Source of the DNA: Nocardia xishanensis NBRC 101358
Lineage (GTDB): Bacteria; Actinomycetota; Actinomycetes; Mycobacteriales; Mycobacteriaceae
Assembly: GCF_001613365.1 (NCBI RefSeq)
Contig: NZ_BDCF01000031.1
Location: 1 to 64,000 of the forward strand
DNA: 64,000 nt
Direction of reading: 5' to 3'
Under the pieces are notes generated by a model. The model saw only the letters and a list, made by a program, of their open reading frames with translations, made no database searches and had not been told where the DNA came from. How positions within the stretch are numbered: the stretch's first letter is position 1; each line of letters begins with the position of its first letter. A program made the position numbers and the translations under genes. Positions 57,909-64,000 of the stretch are shown in pieces.

Positions 57909-59399
57909 ATGACCAAGCCGACAACGACGAACACCGGAACGCCCGTCGAAAGCGACGACGAATCGCTCACCGCCGGTACGCAGGGCCCTATCCTACTGCA
58001 CGACCACTACCTGATCGAGAAGCTCGCCCAGTTCAACCGGGAACGGATTCCGGAGCGGATCGTGCACGCCAAGGGCGCGGGCGCCTACGGTGAGCTGGTC
58101 GTCACCAACGACGTCAGCCAGTACACCAAGGCCAAGCTGTTCCAGCCCGGCGCGCGCACCGAATCGCTGGTCCGGTTCTCCACCGTCGCGGGCGAGCAGG
58201 GCAGCCCCGACACCTGGCGTGACCCGCGCGGTTTCGCGGTGAAGTTCTACACCGAGGACGGCAACTACGACCTCGTCGGCAACAACACCCCGATCTTCTT
58301 CATCAAGGACCCGATCAAGTTCCCCGACTTCATCCGGTCGCAGAAGCGGTTGCCGGGCAACGGCCTTCGCGATCACAACATGCAGTGGGACTTCTGGACC
58401 CTGCGTCCGGAGACCGCGCACCAGGTGACCTGGCTGATGGGTGATCGCGGCATCCCGAAGACCTACCGGCACATGAACGGTTACGGCTCGCACACCTACC
58501 AGTGGATCAATGCCGCCGGTGAGCGCTTCTGGGTGAAATACCACTTCAAGACCGACCAGGGCATCGAGTTCCTGACCCAGGTCGAGGCCGACCGGATCGC
58601 GGGCGCCGACGCCGATTACCACCGCAAGGACCTGTGGGAGGCGATCGAGCGCGGCGAGTTCCCGAGCTGGACGGTGTACGTGCAGGTGATGCCGGTCACC
58701 GAGGCGGAGGGCTACCGCTTCAACCCGTTCGACCTGACCAAGGTGTGGTCGCACAAGGACTACCCGTTGATCGAGGTCGGCAAGTGGACCCTGAACCGGA
58801 ACCCGGCGAACTACTTCGTCGACATCGAGCAGGCCGCCTTCGAGCCGTCGAATGTCGTTCCCGGCATCGGCTTCTCGCCGGACAAGATGCTGCTCGGCCG
58901 CGTGTTCGCCTACGCGGACGCGCACCGCTACCGCATCGGGACCAACTACGCGCAGCTGCCGCCGAACCAGGCGCGGGCCGCGGAGGTGAACTCCTACTCC
59001 AAGGAGGGCGCCATGCGGTACCACTACAACGACCCGAGTGTGCCTGTGTACGCGCCGAATTCGTTCGGCGGCCCGCACGCCGAGCCGGAGCGCGCGCCCG
59101 ACGGCGGCATCTGGGACTTCGACCCGGTCATCGTGCGCGCGGGCTACGTCCCGCACGCGGAGGACGGCGATTTCACCCAGGCCGGCACCCTCGTCCGCGA
59201 GGTGCTGAACGACGACCAGCGGGACCGGTTGGTGGACAACATCGTCGGGCACGTGCTCGGCGGCGTCCGTGAGCCGGTGCTGTCGCGGGTCTTCGAGTAC
59301 TGGAAGAACGTCGACGCCGATCTCGGCAAGCGCGTCGAGGAGGGCGTCCGCGCCGGTCTGAACGGCAACGGCTCGACCCCGCCGCCCGCCCAGGGCTGA
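57909..59399 (+). CDS. katA: Haem catalase (monofunctional)
   Basis: The 496-residue enzyme disproportionates H2O2. The distal His is in ERIPERIVHAKGAGAYGELV, with Asn in NYDLVGNNTPIFFIKD; the proximal haem Tyr is in GRVFAYADAHRYRIGTNYAQ. RPETAHQVTWLMGDRGIPKT and the length place it among small-subunit catalases. ATG57909 follows GAAGGAGG. It is co-transcribed with furA and ends in a textbook terminator. Confidence 0.96.
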   Translation: MTKPTTTNTGTPVESDDESLTAGTQGPILLHDHYLIEKLAQFNRERIPERIVHAKGAGAYGELVVTNDVSQYTKAKLFQPGARTESLVRFSTVAGEQGSPDTWRDPRGFAVKFYTEDGNYDLVGNNTPIFFIKDPIKFPDFIRSQKRLPGNGLRDHNMQWDFWTLRPETAHQVTWLMGDRGIPKTYRHMNGYGSHTYQWINAAGERFWVKYHFKTDQGIEFLTQVEADRIAGADADYHRKDLWEAIERGEFPSWTVYVQVMPVTEAEGYRFNPFDLTKVWSHKDYPLIEVGKWTLNRNPANYFVDIEQAAFEPSNVVPGIGFSPDKMLLGRVFAYADAHRYRIGTNYAQLPPNQARAAEVNSYSKEGAMRYHYNDPSVPVYAPNSFGGPHAEPERAPDGGIWDFDPVIVRAGYVPHAEDGDFTQAGTLVREVLNDDQRDRLVDNIVGHVLGGVREPVLSRVFEYWKNVDADLGKRVEEGVRAGLNGNGSTPPPAQG

Positions 59400-59421
59400 T
59401 CCGCGACGACACGGGCACGAC

Positions 59422-59455
59422 AAAGGTGCGCACCGGCTATCGGTGCGCACCTTTT
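59422..59455 (+). terminator. Intrinsic terminator of furA-katA
   Basis: A 14-bp perfect stem (AAAGGTGCGCACCG / CGGTGCGCACCTTT) with loop GCTAT ends in TTTT, the most classical terminator in the window. Confidence 0.93.
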
Positions 59456-59471
59456 CGCGTTCCCCCGCACG

Positions 59472-59720
59472 GATGCGAAGCCCGGCGAGCACGCCGCCGC
59501 CGCGCTGGTCATCAGCGCCGCCACCGACGACAGTGGGCTGGCCGCCGCCGCGCGGGCGGCCTTCACCTCCGGGATGTCGACCACCTTCGTCGTGGCCGCC
59601 TGCTCGGTGCTCGCCGCCGCCGCGCTCTCGCTGGTCTTGCTGCGCGAACGCACGGCGCTCGGCGCGGACGCGGAAGCGGGCGAGGCCATCGAGGCGCTGG
59701 CCGCCGAATCATCTCGCTGA
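59472..59720 (+). pseudogene. 3' remnant of an MFS (DHA2-like) transporter
   Basis: The plus frame ending at TGA59718 reads KPGEHAAAALVISAATDDSG, AARAAFTSGMSTTFVVAACS, VLAAAALSLVLLRERT and an acidic tail. This resembles the last two helices of a DHA2 drug exporter, which typically has A-F-x-x-G before the final helix. It starts right after the katA terminator with no start codon, ribosome site or upstream helices, so only the 3' end remains, probably by deletion or rearrangement at the catalase insertion point. Confidence 0.6.
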
Positions 59721-59735
59721 ACGAACGATAAGTAC

Positions 59736-59760
59736 GCCCCCGGCCGAAAAGGCCGGGGGC
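59736..59760 (+). terminator. Terminator after the MFS remnant
   Basis: A 10-bp perfect stem (GCCCCCGGCC / GGCCGGGGGC) with loop GAAAA, 16 bp after the remnant's stop. It is probably the original transporter's terminator. Confidence 0.8.
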
Positions 59761-59883
59761 GCGGTCGTTTCGGTCATCGGAGAGTCGGTATGACGAGCAC
59801 GAGAAAGTGCTCCGGTTCGCCGTAGGACGGCGGATCGATCCCGAGGTCGGCCTGGCCGAGCACGCGGCCAGGCGCTCTTCTCA

Positions 59884-59943
59884 CTACAGCAGACCCCACC
59901 AGTACAGCAGCGTGGCAAGGATCCAGACCACCACGGTTTCCAT
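59884..59943 (-). CDS. Candidate 19-residue membrane peptide
   Basis: On the minus strand METVVVWILATLLYWWGLL is followed by two stop codons (TAG TGA). GGAG lies 6 nt upstream of the ATG. The whole peptide is one hydrophobic helix. It lies in a 413-bp gap (59721-60133) that otherwise holds a terminator. Tiny membrane peptides are often missed; the ribosome site and composition favour it, but there is no homology evidence. Confidence 0.4.
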   Translation of the reverse strand: METVVVWILATLLYWWGLL

Positions 59944-60133
59944 CGTCGCTCCAATCGTCGATCACACCGCTTCCATCATCGCTCGCGCGGCGGGGAAGTG
60001 TTAGCGAACGGCGATCTACCTGCGGATTCGTCCATGCAAGGTGTTCTTAAGGGCGCGCCAAGACGCTGGCCGCATTGTTTGTGACAACACCGGATCGACC
60101 GGAACCACGGACCTGACGAAGGACGCACAGACG

Positions 60134-60625
60134 ATGATCGGCAAGCTGACCACCGCCCTCGCTCTCTCGACGACCACCGCCGCCCTGGTGTTCGGCGCGG
60201 GCGCCGCAATGGCGGACACCGGCCTTCCCGGTGTCGCGCTCACCGGCCAGGCCACCTGCACCCACAAGGACGACCGGATCGAGATCGAGATCGCCGCCCC
60301 TGTCGTCTACGCCCAGCCAGGCTACCGCCCCGGCGAGCACCAGCAGATCCGCTACCGCACCGTCGTCTATGACGCCGCCCAGCACACGCTGGCCGGCGCG
60401 GGGGAATGGAAGAAGGGCAAGTCCACCGACACCAAGCCCGCCGAAATGGACGACACCAAGGTCAAGGTGCTGCGCAACGACCCGAACGCCTACCAGGTCG
60501 TGCAGCAGGTCGAGTGGCTGGCGCCGGACGGGGAGAACCCGGTGGCCAGCACCGATCTCGCCGCTACCGGCTACCTGATCAAGGACGGCCGCACCGTACT
60601 CGGCACCTTCGAGTACTGCCAGTAA
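60134..60625 (+). CDS. Secreted protein of unknown function, 163 residues
   Basis: The signal peptide MIGKLTTALALSTTTAALVF is cleaved near AGAAMA-DT. The mature domain has a beta-rich pattern (ATCTHKDDRIEIEIAAPVVY, RTVVYDAAQHTLAGAGEWKK, NAYQVVQQVEWLAPDGENPV) and two Cys, near the start and at the end (CTHK, FEYCQ), probably one disulfide. I do not recognise the family. AAGGA precedes ATG60134. The structured hairpin region begins immediately after its stop and could be its 3' UTR. Confidence 0.75.
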   Translation: MIGKLTTALALSTTTAALVFGAGAAMADTGLPGVALTGQATCTHKDDRIEIEIAAPVVYAQPGYRPGEHQQIRYRTVVYDAAQHTLAGAGEWKKGKSTDTKPAEMDDTKVKVLRNDPNAYQVVQQVEWLAPDGENPVASTDLAATGYLIKDGRTVLGTFEYCQ

Positions 60626-60910
60626 CCGGGGGAAGGGGGGACAAGCCACCACCGGGGGTGGGAACCGGGTGCGACCTGTCCACGAGGGGTGACAGGTCGC
60701 GCCCCGGGGATGAACCGTCCGGGTCGGTCCAACGAGGGGTGACCGACCCGGCCGGATCCCTCCGGCGGCGCCATCGATGGCTCTTCCTGGAGCTGGCGGG
60801 CGAAGGAGGATCGCCCCCTGCCGAAGGTAACCGTCCGGTCGCAGGCCAGGAGTCCCGCCCGAAGGTAAGGGCGGGCCGGTTCACGAGGGGTAACCGGCCC
60901 GCCCCATCGT
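60626..60910. ncRNA. Repeated-hairpin region, possible structured RNA
   Basis: The 285-bp stretch has no plausible gene but an array of perfect hairpins. H1: 60671-60700, 10-bp core with loop CACGAGGGGT. H2: 60719-60751, 11-bp stem with loop CAACGAGGGGT. H4: 60869-60904, 13-bp stem with loop CACGAGGGGT. Between them are H3, 7 bp around GAAGGTAA (60854-60875), which shares bases with H4, and a 6-bp hairpin with loop AGGAGGA (60798-60816). Stems differ while loops match, so loop sequence is under selection. Plus-strand loops look like Shine-Dalgarno sites; minus-strand loops (ACCCCTCG, TCCTCCT) look like anti-Shine-Dalgarno. Strand and function are unknown. Confidence 0.5.
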
Positions 60911-60921
60911 TGGTCACATCG

Positions 60922-60936
60922 GTGAATCACGTTCAC
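60922..60936. promoter_or_regulatory. GTGAA-N5-TTCAC dyad upstream of the arsC-like gene
   Basis: GTGAATCACGTTCAC lies 62 bp before the phosphatase start and just after the hairpin array. It has the symmetry of a small repressor site; the regulator is not identified. Confidence 0.4.
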
Positions 60937-60998
60937 GGTAAGTTCGTTTGCGGCGTCGAACGTGCGGCTGTCACGCTGGATGGATGGAACGATCGGTC

Positions 60999-61688
60999 AT
61001 GCCGACCGGGCCTGCCTATCGCCTGCTGGCCCTGGATCACGAGACACAGTTGAGCGCCGCCGAAAAGCGGCTGCTCGCCGAGTTCGCCACCATGTTCACG
61101 CCGGAAACCATTGTCGCTTATCTATTTTCGTCTTACGAGGAATTCGCCGCACGAGCCACGGTGACGCTGTACCTGCCGATCCTCGGGGAGAAGTTCGCCC
61201 GGCAGCGGCTGGAAGCCAGGGCGAAGCTGGAAGGCAAAGTGGCGCAACCACGTCCGACCGTCTTGTTCCTGTGTACCCACAACGCGGGCCGCTCGCAGAT
61301 GGCGCTCGGCTTCTTCACGCATCTCGCTCGCGGGCGGGCAGTGGCCTGGTCGGGCGGCTCTGAGCCGAGCTTGCAGCTCAATCCCGCCGCGGTCGGCGCG
61401 ATGGCCGAGACCGGCATCGACATCGCGGGCGAATACCCGAAACCGTGGACGGACGAGATCATTCGCGCCGCCGACGTCATCGTCACGATGGGCTGCGGAG
61501 ACATCTGTCCGTTGGTGCCGGGTCCGCGCTACCTGGAGTGGATCATCGAAGACCCGGCCGGATTGGAACTCGAACTGGTGCGGCCTATTCGCGACGACGT
61601 CCGCCGCCGGGTCGAGCGCCTGCTCGAGGAACTCGGTGTGCCGGTGGACGACGATCGTGGCGCTCAGGCGGCCGACCGCGCCGGGTAA
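60999..61688 (+). CDS. Arsenate-reductase / low-molecular-weight phosphatase with an N-terminal helical domain
   Basis: The 229-residue protein has an N-terminal three-helix domain (FATMFTPETIVAYLFSSYEE, FAARATVTLYLPILGEKFAR) fused to an LMW-PTP fold with the P-loop LFLCTHNAGRSQMALGF (Cx5R), GSEPSLQLNPAAVGAMAETG and VIVTMGCGDICPLVPGPRYL. This resembles Corynebacterium mycothiol-dependent arsenate reductases of the Cg_ArsC1-prime type. ATG60999 or ATG60984 may be used. Its end overlaps the convergent monooxygenase by 25 bp. No arsB/acr3 gene is adjacent. Confidence 0.82.
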   Translation: MPTGPAYRLLALDHETQLSAAEKRLLAEFATMFTPETIVAYLFSSYEEFAARATVTLYLPILGEKFARQRLEARAKLEGKVAQPRPTVLFLCTHNAGRSQMALGFFTHLARGRAVAWSGGSEPSLQLNPAAVGAMAETGIDIAGEYPKPWTDEIIRAADVIVTMGCGDICPLVPGPRYLEWIIEDPAGLELELVRPIRDDVRRRVERLLEELGVPVDDDRGAQAADRAG

Positions 61689-62899
61689 TCGGGGAGTTCG
61701 TACGACTCGGTCGCGGTGAGCATCCGCATCATCAGCGGTTTCATCGCCTTGGTCGTCATCAAGCGGGACACCGCGTGTCCGACGCGGATGCCGAACCGGG
61801 TCTTCGGGGTCATCGAGCGCAGACCGCCGGGCGGCAGCTCCTGCGCCTTGGCGACGAAGGGGCGCAACACTTCCTCGTAGCGGGTCAGCGCGCGATCCGG
61901 ATCGGTTGCGTGCGCGGCTATCTCACCCGCCAAGACGTAAGCGCCCACCAGCGCCATCGCGGTGCCCTGCCCGGTCAGCGGCGAACCGCAGTATCCGGCG
62001 TCGCCGATCAGGGCGACCCGGCCGCTGACCCAGCTCGGCATGTCGATGCGGGCCAACTCGTCGAAGTAGAAGTCGTCGGCCTCGGTCATCGCGGCGCTGA
62101 TCGTCGCCGAATGCCAGCCGCCACCCGTGAGGCGCTCTCTGATGAACTGCTGCTGCGCTCGGACATCGCGGCGCAGCGCCGGATCGGCGGCGGCGCGCAG
62201 CATGATGATGGCCTTGCAGGTCGCCGGATCGGCGTCCGGGCGCATTCCGACGCCGGTCGCGCCGACCAGCGAGTGCATCGAGAACCAGTGCGGCTCGGTG
62301 CCTTCCGGGGTCGGCATGGTGAAGAAGGACATGTAGCCGCCGAGGTAGGTCGCGAAGTCCTCCTCCGGTCCGAACACCAATCGCCTGGTCGCGGAGTGCA
62401 ATCCGTCGGCGCCGACGAGGATGTCGAAGCGCTCGGCGGCGCCGGAGGCGAAGGTGACCTCGACGCCTGCCGCGTCCTGCCGCACATCGGTGATCCACTC
62501 GCCGTAGCGGTAGTCGACCCCGCCCTCGTTCGCCAGCGCCTCGAGCAGCACCTCGTTCAGATCGCCCCTGGTGATCTCGATTTCGGCGACGCCGCCCTTG
62601 CCCTCGAACAACTCGGCGGGCATGCGCAGGGTCTCGCGGCCCTCGTCGTCGACGTAGAGCATGCCGCGCTCGTCCAGCTGGCGTGACTTGATGCCGGGCA
62701 TCAGGCCCATGCGCTCGGCGACGTCGCGGCTCGGTCCGCGCAGGTCGACGGCCTGACCGCCGGGGCGCGGGGCGGCGGCGCGCTCGACGACCGTGGTCTG
62801 GATGCCTGCGCGAAGCAGTTGCAGCGCGACGGCATTGCCTCCGATGCCGCCGCCGCTGATCAGCACGCGGGGGGAGTTCGAGTTGGTGGAGATGCTCAT
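61664..62899 (-). CDS. FAD-dependent monooxygenase (TetX/PHBH type)
   Basis: The 411-residue enzyme has the FAD loop VLISGGGIGGNAVALQLLRA, RPGGQAVDLRGPSRDVAERM, DILVGADGLHSATRRLVFG (DG motif) and ALIGDAGYCGSPLTGQGTAM (GD motif), the set of class A flavin hydroxylases. TetX-like and rifampicin monooxygenase-like proteins share this layout; the substrate is unknown. Its promoter region contains repeated TGTCTA boxes, indicating tight regulation by a repressor that is not encoded next to it here. Confidence 0.87.
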   Translation of the reverse strand: MSISTNSNSPRVLISGGGIGGNAVALQLLRAGIQTTVVERAAAPRPGGQAVDLRGPSRDVAERMGLMPGIKSRQLDERGMLYVDDEGRETLRMPAELFEGKGGVAEIEITRGDLNEVLLEALANEGGVDYRYGEWITDVRQDAAGVEVTFASGAAERFDILVGADGLHSATRRLVFGPEEDFATYLGGYMSFFTMPTPEGTEPHWFSMHSLVGATGVGMRPDADPATCKAIIMLRAAADPALRRDVRAQQQFIRERLTGGGWHSATISAAMTEADDFYFDELARIDMPSWVSGRVALIGDAGYCGSPLTGQGTAMALVGAYVLAGEIAAHATDPDRALTRYEEVLRPFVAKAQELPPGGLRSMTPKTRFGIRVGHAVSRLMTTKAMKPLMMRMLTATESYELPDYPARSAA

Positions 62900-62922
62900 G
62901 GCCTGTTCCTCGTTAGAGCGGA

Positions 62923-62977
62923 TGTCTAAGACAAATGTCTAACCGAGGGATTGCACGTTTGTCTAGTACAAATGTCT
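62923..62977. promoter_or_regulatory. Repeated TGTCTA / ACAAATGTCT operator-like sites
   Basis: The 10-mer ACAAATGTCT occurs at 62931-62940 and 62968-62977, 37 bp apart. TGTCT-A-AGACA (62923-62933) is a perfect dyad and TTTGT-N5-ACAAA (62958-62972) a second. All lie within 80 bp upstream of the monooxygenase start, in unusually AT-rich sequence. Confidence 0.65.
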
Positions 62978-63007
62978 GAAACTGCGTCGAACAGGGCGTA
63001 TACACGT

Positions 63008-63042
63008 CGATGGCCCGGTAGCGGTGAGCTACCGGGCCATCG
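63008..63042 (-). terminator. Terminator of the allophanate hydrolase gene
   Basis: A 15-bp perfect stem (CGATGGCCCGGTAGC / GCTACCGGGCCATCG) with loop GGTGA lies 8 bp after the stop (minus strand). Confidence 0.85.
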
Positions 63043-63049
63043 CGCGCGA

Positions 63050-64000
63050 TCAGTTGGCGGCGTTCAAATACGCCTGCCAGCCGCCGAATTCGGTGATGTC
63101 GGCGGCGGTCGAGGCCGCGTCGTAGGTGCAGGCGAAACCGATAACGGATCGCCCGTCGGCGAGTTCGATGCTGGTCAATGCCATGGGCGCGGGCAGTTCC
63201 GCGAGGAAGCCGCCGAGCCCGGCGCGCGAGACGGTGAACAACTCGCCGAGAATCGGCGCGCCGAGCCCCGCGCCGTGCCGGACAAGTCCCGGCTTGGCGG
63301 GCACGGTGTCGAGAGCGGTGAGCCGATAGGCATCGCTGGTGCGGATTTCCCCGGCGAACCGCGCGCCGATCCGCTCGAGCTGCCAGTGCAGCGGCTGGCC
63401 GCGCAGGTGCGCGCCGAACACGGCCAGTTCCACGCCGCCCCCGACCAGTAGCGGCGCTTGCTCGAGGCCGCTCACGCGGGCGGCGATATCGATCGCGACC
63501 TGATCGCCGAAGGCGGGCGTCACCACCATCACGCCGAAAGGAGCGCCCACCGCTGTCGGTGCGCCCGGCACCGCGACGGCGGCCATGTCCAGCAGGTTGC
63601 AGAAGTTGGTGTAGGCGCCCATGCGCCGGTTGATGGTGATCGGATCCGCCTGCACCGCGGCGATACTCGGGTGCTCGGTGGTGGTCGGAAGCAAGAGCGC
63701 GTCGCAGTCTCGCAGCAGCACCGCCGCATCGGCGCGCGCACGGGTCAGCGCGTCCAGGTCGGCGGCGAATGCCGGACCGGTGGTGGACGCGGCCGCGCCG
63801 ATGATGGCGGCCACCGTGGGATCGGCGCCCGCCGGACGGGTCGCCAGGAATTCGCCCACCGCCGCGTAGCGTTCCGCGACGATCGCGCCGTCGTAGAGCA
63901 GGCGGGCCGCCTCCAGCAGTGGAGAGATGTCCAGCTCGACCGTCTCGATGCCGGAATCGCACACGGCGGCAACGGTTCTGGTGAAGGCATCGCGATAGTC
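63050..64000 (-). CDS. atzF: Allophanate hydrolase, C-terminal part (5' end outside window)
   Basis: The frame is open to the window edge, giving 316 residues. It begins in the amidase domain (DISPLLEAARLLYDGAIVAE, LLRDCDALLLPTTTEHPSIA, YTNFCNLLDMAAVAVPGAPT) and ends with the C-terminal domain of AtzF (LAVFGAHLRGQPLHWQLERI, DTVPAKPGLVRHGAGLGAPI, FACTYDAASTAADITEFGGW). AtzF hydrolyses allophanate to ammonia and CO2 in urea or s-triazine use. Catalytic Ser/Lys residues lie beyond the window. A urea carboxylase gene would be expected upstream. Confidence 0.88.
   Translation of the reverse strand, partial: DYRDAFTRTVAAVCDSGIETVELDISPLLEAARLLYDGAIVAERYAAVGEFLATRPAGADPTVAAIIGAAASTTGPAFAADLDALTRARADAAVLLRDCDALLLPTTTEHPSIAAVQADPITINRRMGAYTNFCNLLDMAAVAVPGAPTAVGAPFGVMVVTPAFGDQVAIDIAARVSGLEQAPLLVGGGVELAVFGAHLRGQPLHWQLERIGARFAGEIRTSDAYRLTALDTVPAKPGLVRHGAGLGAPILGELFTVSRAGLGGFLAELPAPMALTSIELADGRSVIGFACTYDAASTAADITEFGGWQAYLNAAN

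Noticed and set aside
59774..59965. 63-codon minus-strand ORF overlapping the tiny peptide
   Set aside because: Weak start context and no hydrophobic or motif structure; the 19-codon frame has the better ribosome site.
60626..60910. Rho-independent terminator array or known riboswitch (B12, ydaO, SAM)
   Set aside because: Three strong stems with conserved loops exceed what a terminator needs, and none of the riboswitch core motifs I know was recognisable. I could not run Rfam, so a known family is not fully excluded.
1..64000. tRNA, rRNA, tmRNA, complete insertion sequences or prophage genes
   Set aside because: I looked for T-loop motifs, transposase motifs (DDE) and integrases in the translations and saw none; subtle RNAs could be missed without a covariance search.

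Overview
The window is high-GC DNA (roughly two thirds or more G+C in most genes) with frequent GTG/TTG starts, many probable leaderless promoters (a TANNNT box 6-7 nt before the start codon) and long GC-rich hairpin terminators. It points to a mycolic-acid actinomycete, most likely Nocardia or a close relative. The chromosomal backbone matches the Mycobacterium tuberculosis interval Rv3721c-Rv3708c: dnaX, a methyltransferase/FAD-oxidase pair (Rv3720/Rv3719), an SRPBCC protein (Rv3718c), ybaB, recR, gatD-murT, leuA, ask and asd occur here in that order. Nocardia-like additions such as fadAB, cholesterol oxidase, alkane hydroxylase and catalase lie between or after these genes. No function here has been tested; assignments come from reading motifs and gene order.

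Layout. 1-5.4 kb: end of dnaX, the fadA-fadB beta-oxidation operon closed by a strong terminator, and a secreted phytase/esterase-like protein. 5.4-6.7 kb: a MarR regulator with a pentapeptide-repeat N-terminus, divergent from a SgcJ-like protein across two tandem palindromes. 6.9-14 kb: a PknK-type kinase fused to a MalT-like ATPase, then the overlapping pair for methyl-branched fatty acids and an SRPBCC protein. 14-19.2 kb: a MerR-VOC unit, a secreted protein, ybaB-recR, a LysE exporter, a Uma2 nuclease and a Cys-rich miniprotein. 19.5-25.3 kb: an ATP-grasp/alpha-E fusion coupled to a transglutaminase, then the convergent murT-gatD pair that amidates lipid II. 25.3-32.6 kb: a PPOX flavoprotein, a Tat-exported FAD enzyme, an EamA exporter, a LysR regulator, a minisatellite and a proline-rich ParA/EspI-like ATPase.

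32.6-47.3 kb: leuA preceded by a 13-residue leader peptide with three Leu codons, TauE/SafE permease, DUF1272, a lipoprotein alpha/beta hydrolase, a complete Tat-type cholesterol oxidase, a voltage-sensor-like protein without a pore, LtrA, an SRPBCC protein, DUF1918, a TetR regulator divergent from two tandem RibD/DHFR-like paralogs, YjbQ, and the ask-asd operon (ask has an internal beta-subunit start, and a 76-bp hairpin element separates the genes). 47.3-53.6 kb: an unknown protein, a secreted serine hydrolase, an amino-acid permease with a C6-loop leader hairpin, and a CDC48-like AAA ATPase next to a TPR membrane protein.

53.6-64 kb: TetR divergent from the alkB-rubA1-rubA2-rubB operon, the furA-katA peroxide unit with a textbook terminator, the 3' remnant of an MFS transporter, a secreted protein, an intergenic region of repeated hairpins (60626-60910), an arsenate-reductase-like phosphatase, a TetX-type monooxygenase with repeated operator-like boxes, and the C-terminal part of an allophanate hydrolase that runs off the window.

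The least explained items are the hairpin array at 60.6-60.9 kb, which carries one loop sequence three times, the mini-element between ask and asd, the AAA/TPR pair, and a set of minisatellites (5.8, 23.2, 30.1, 31.4 and 51.3 kb).
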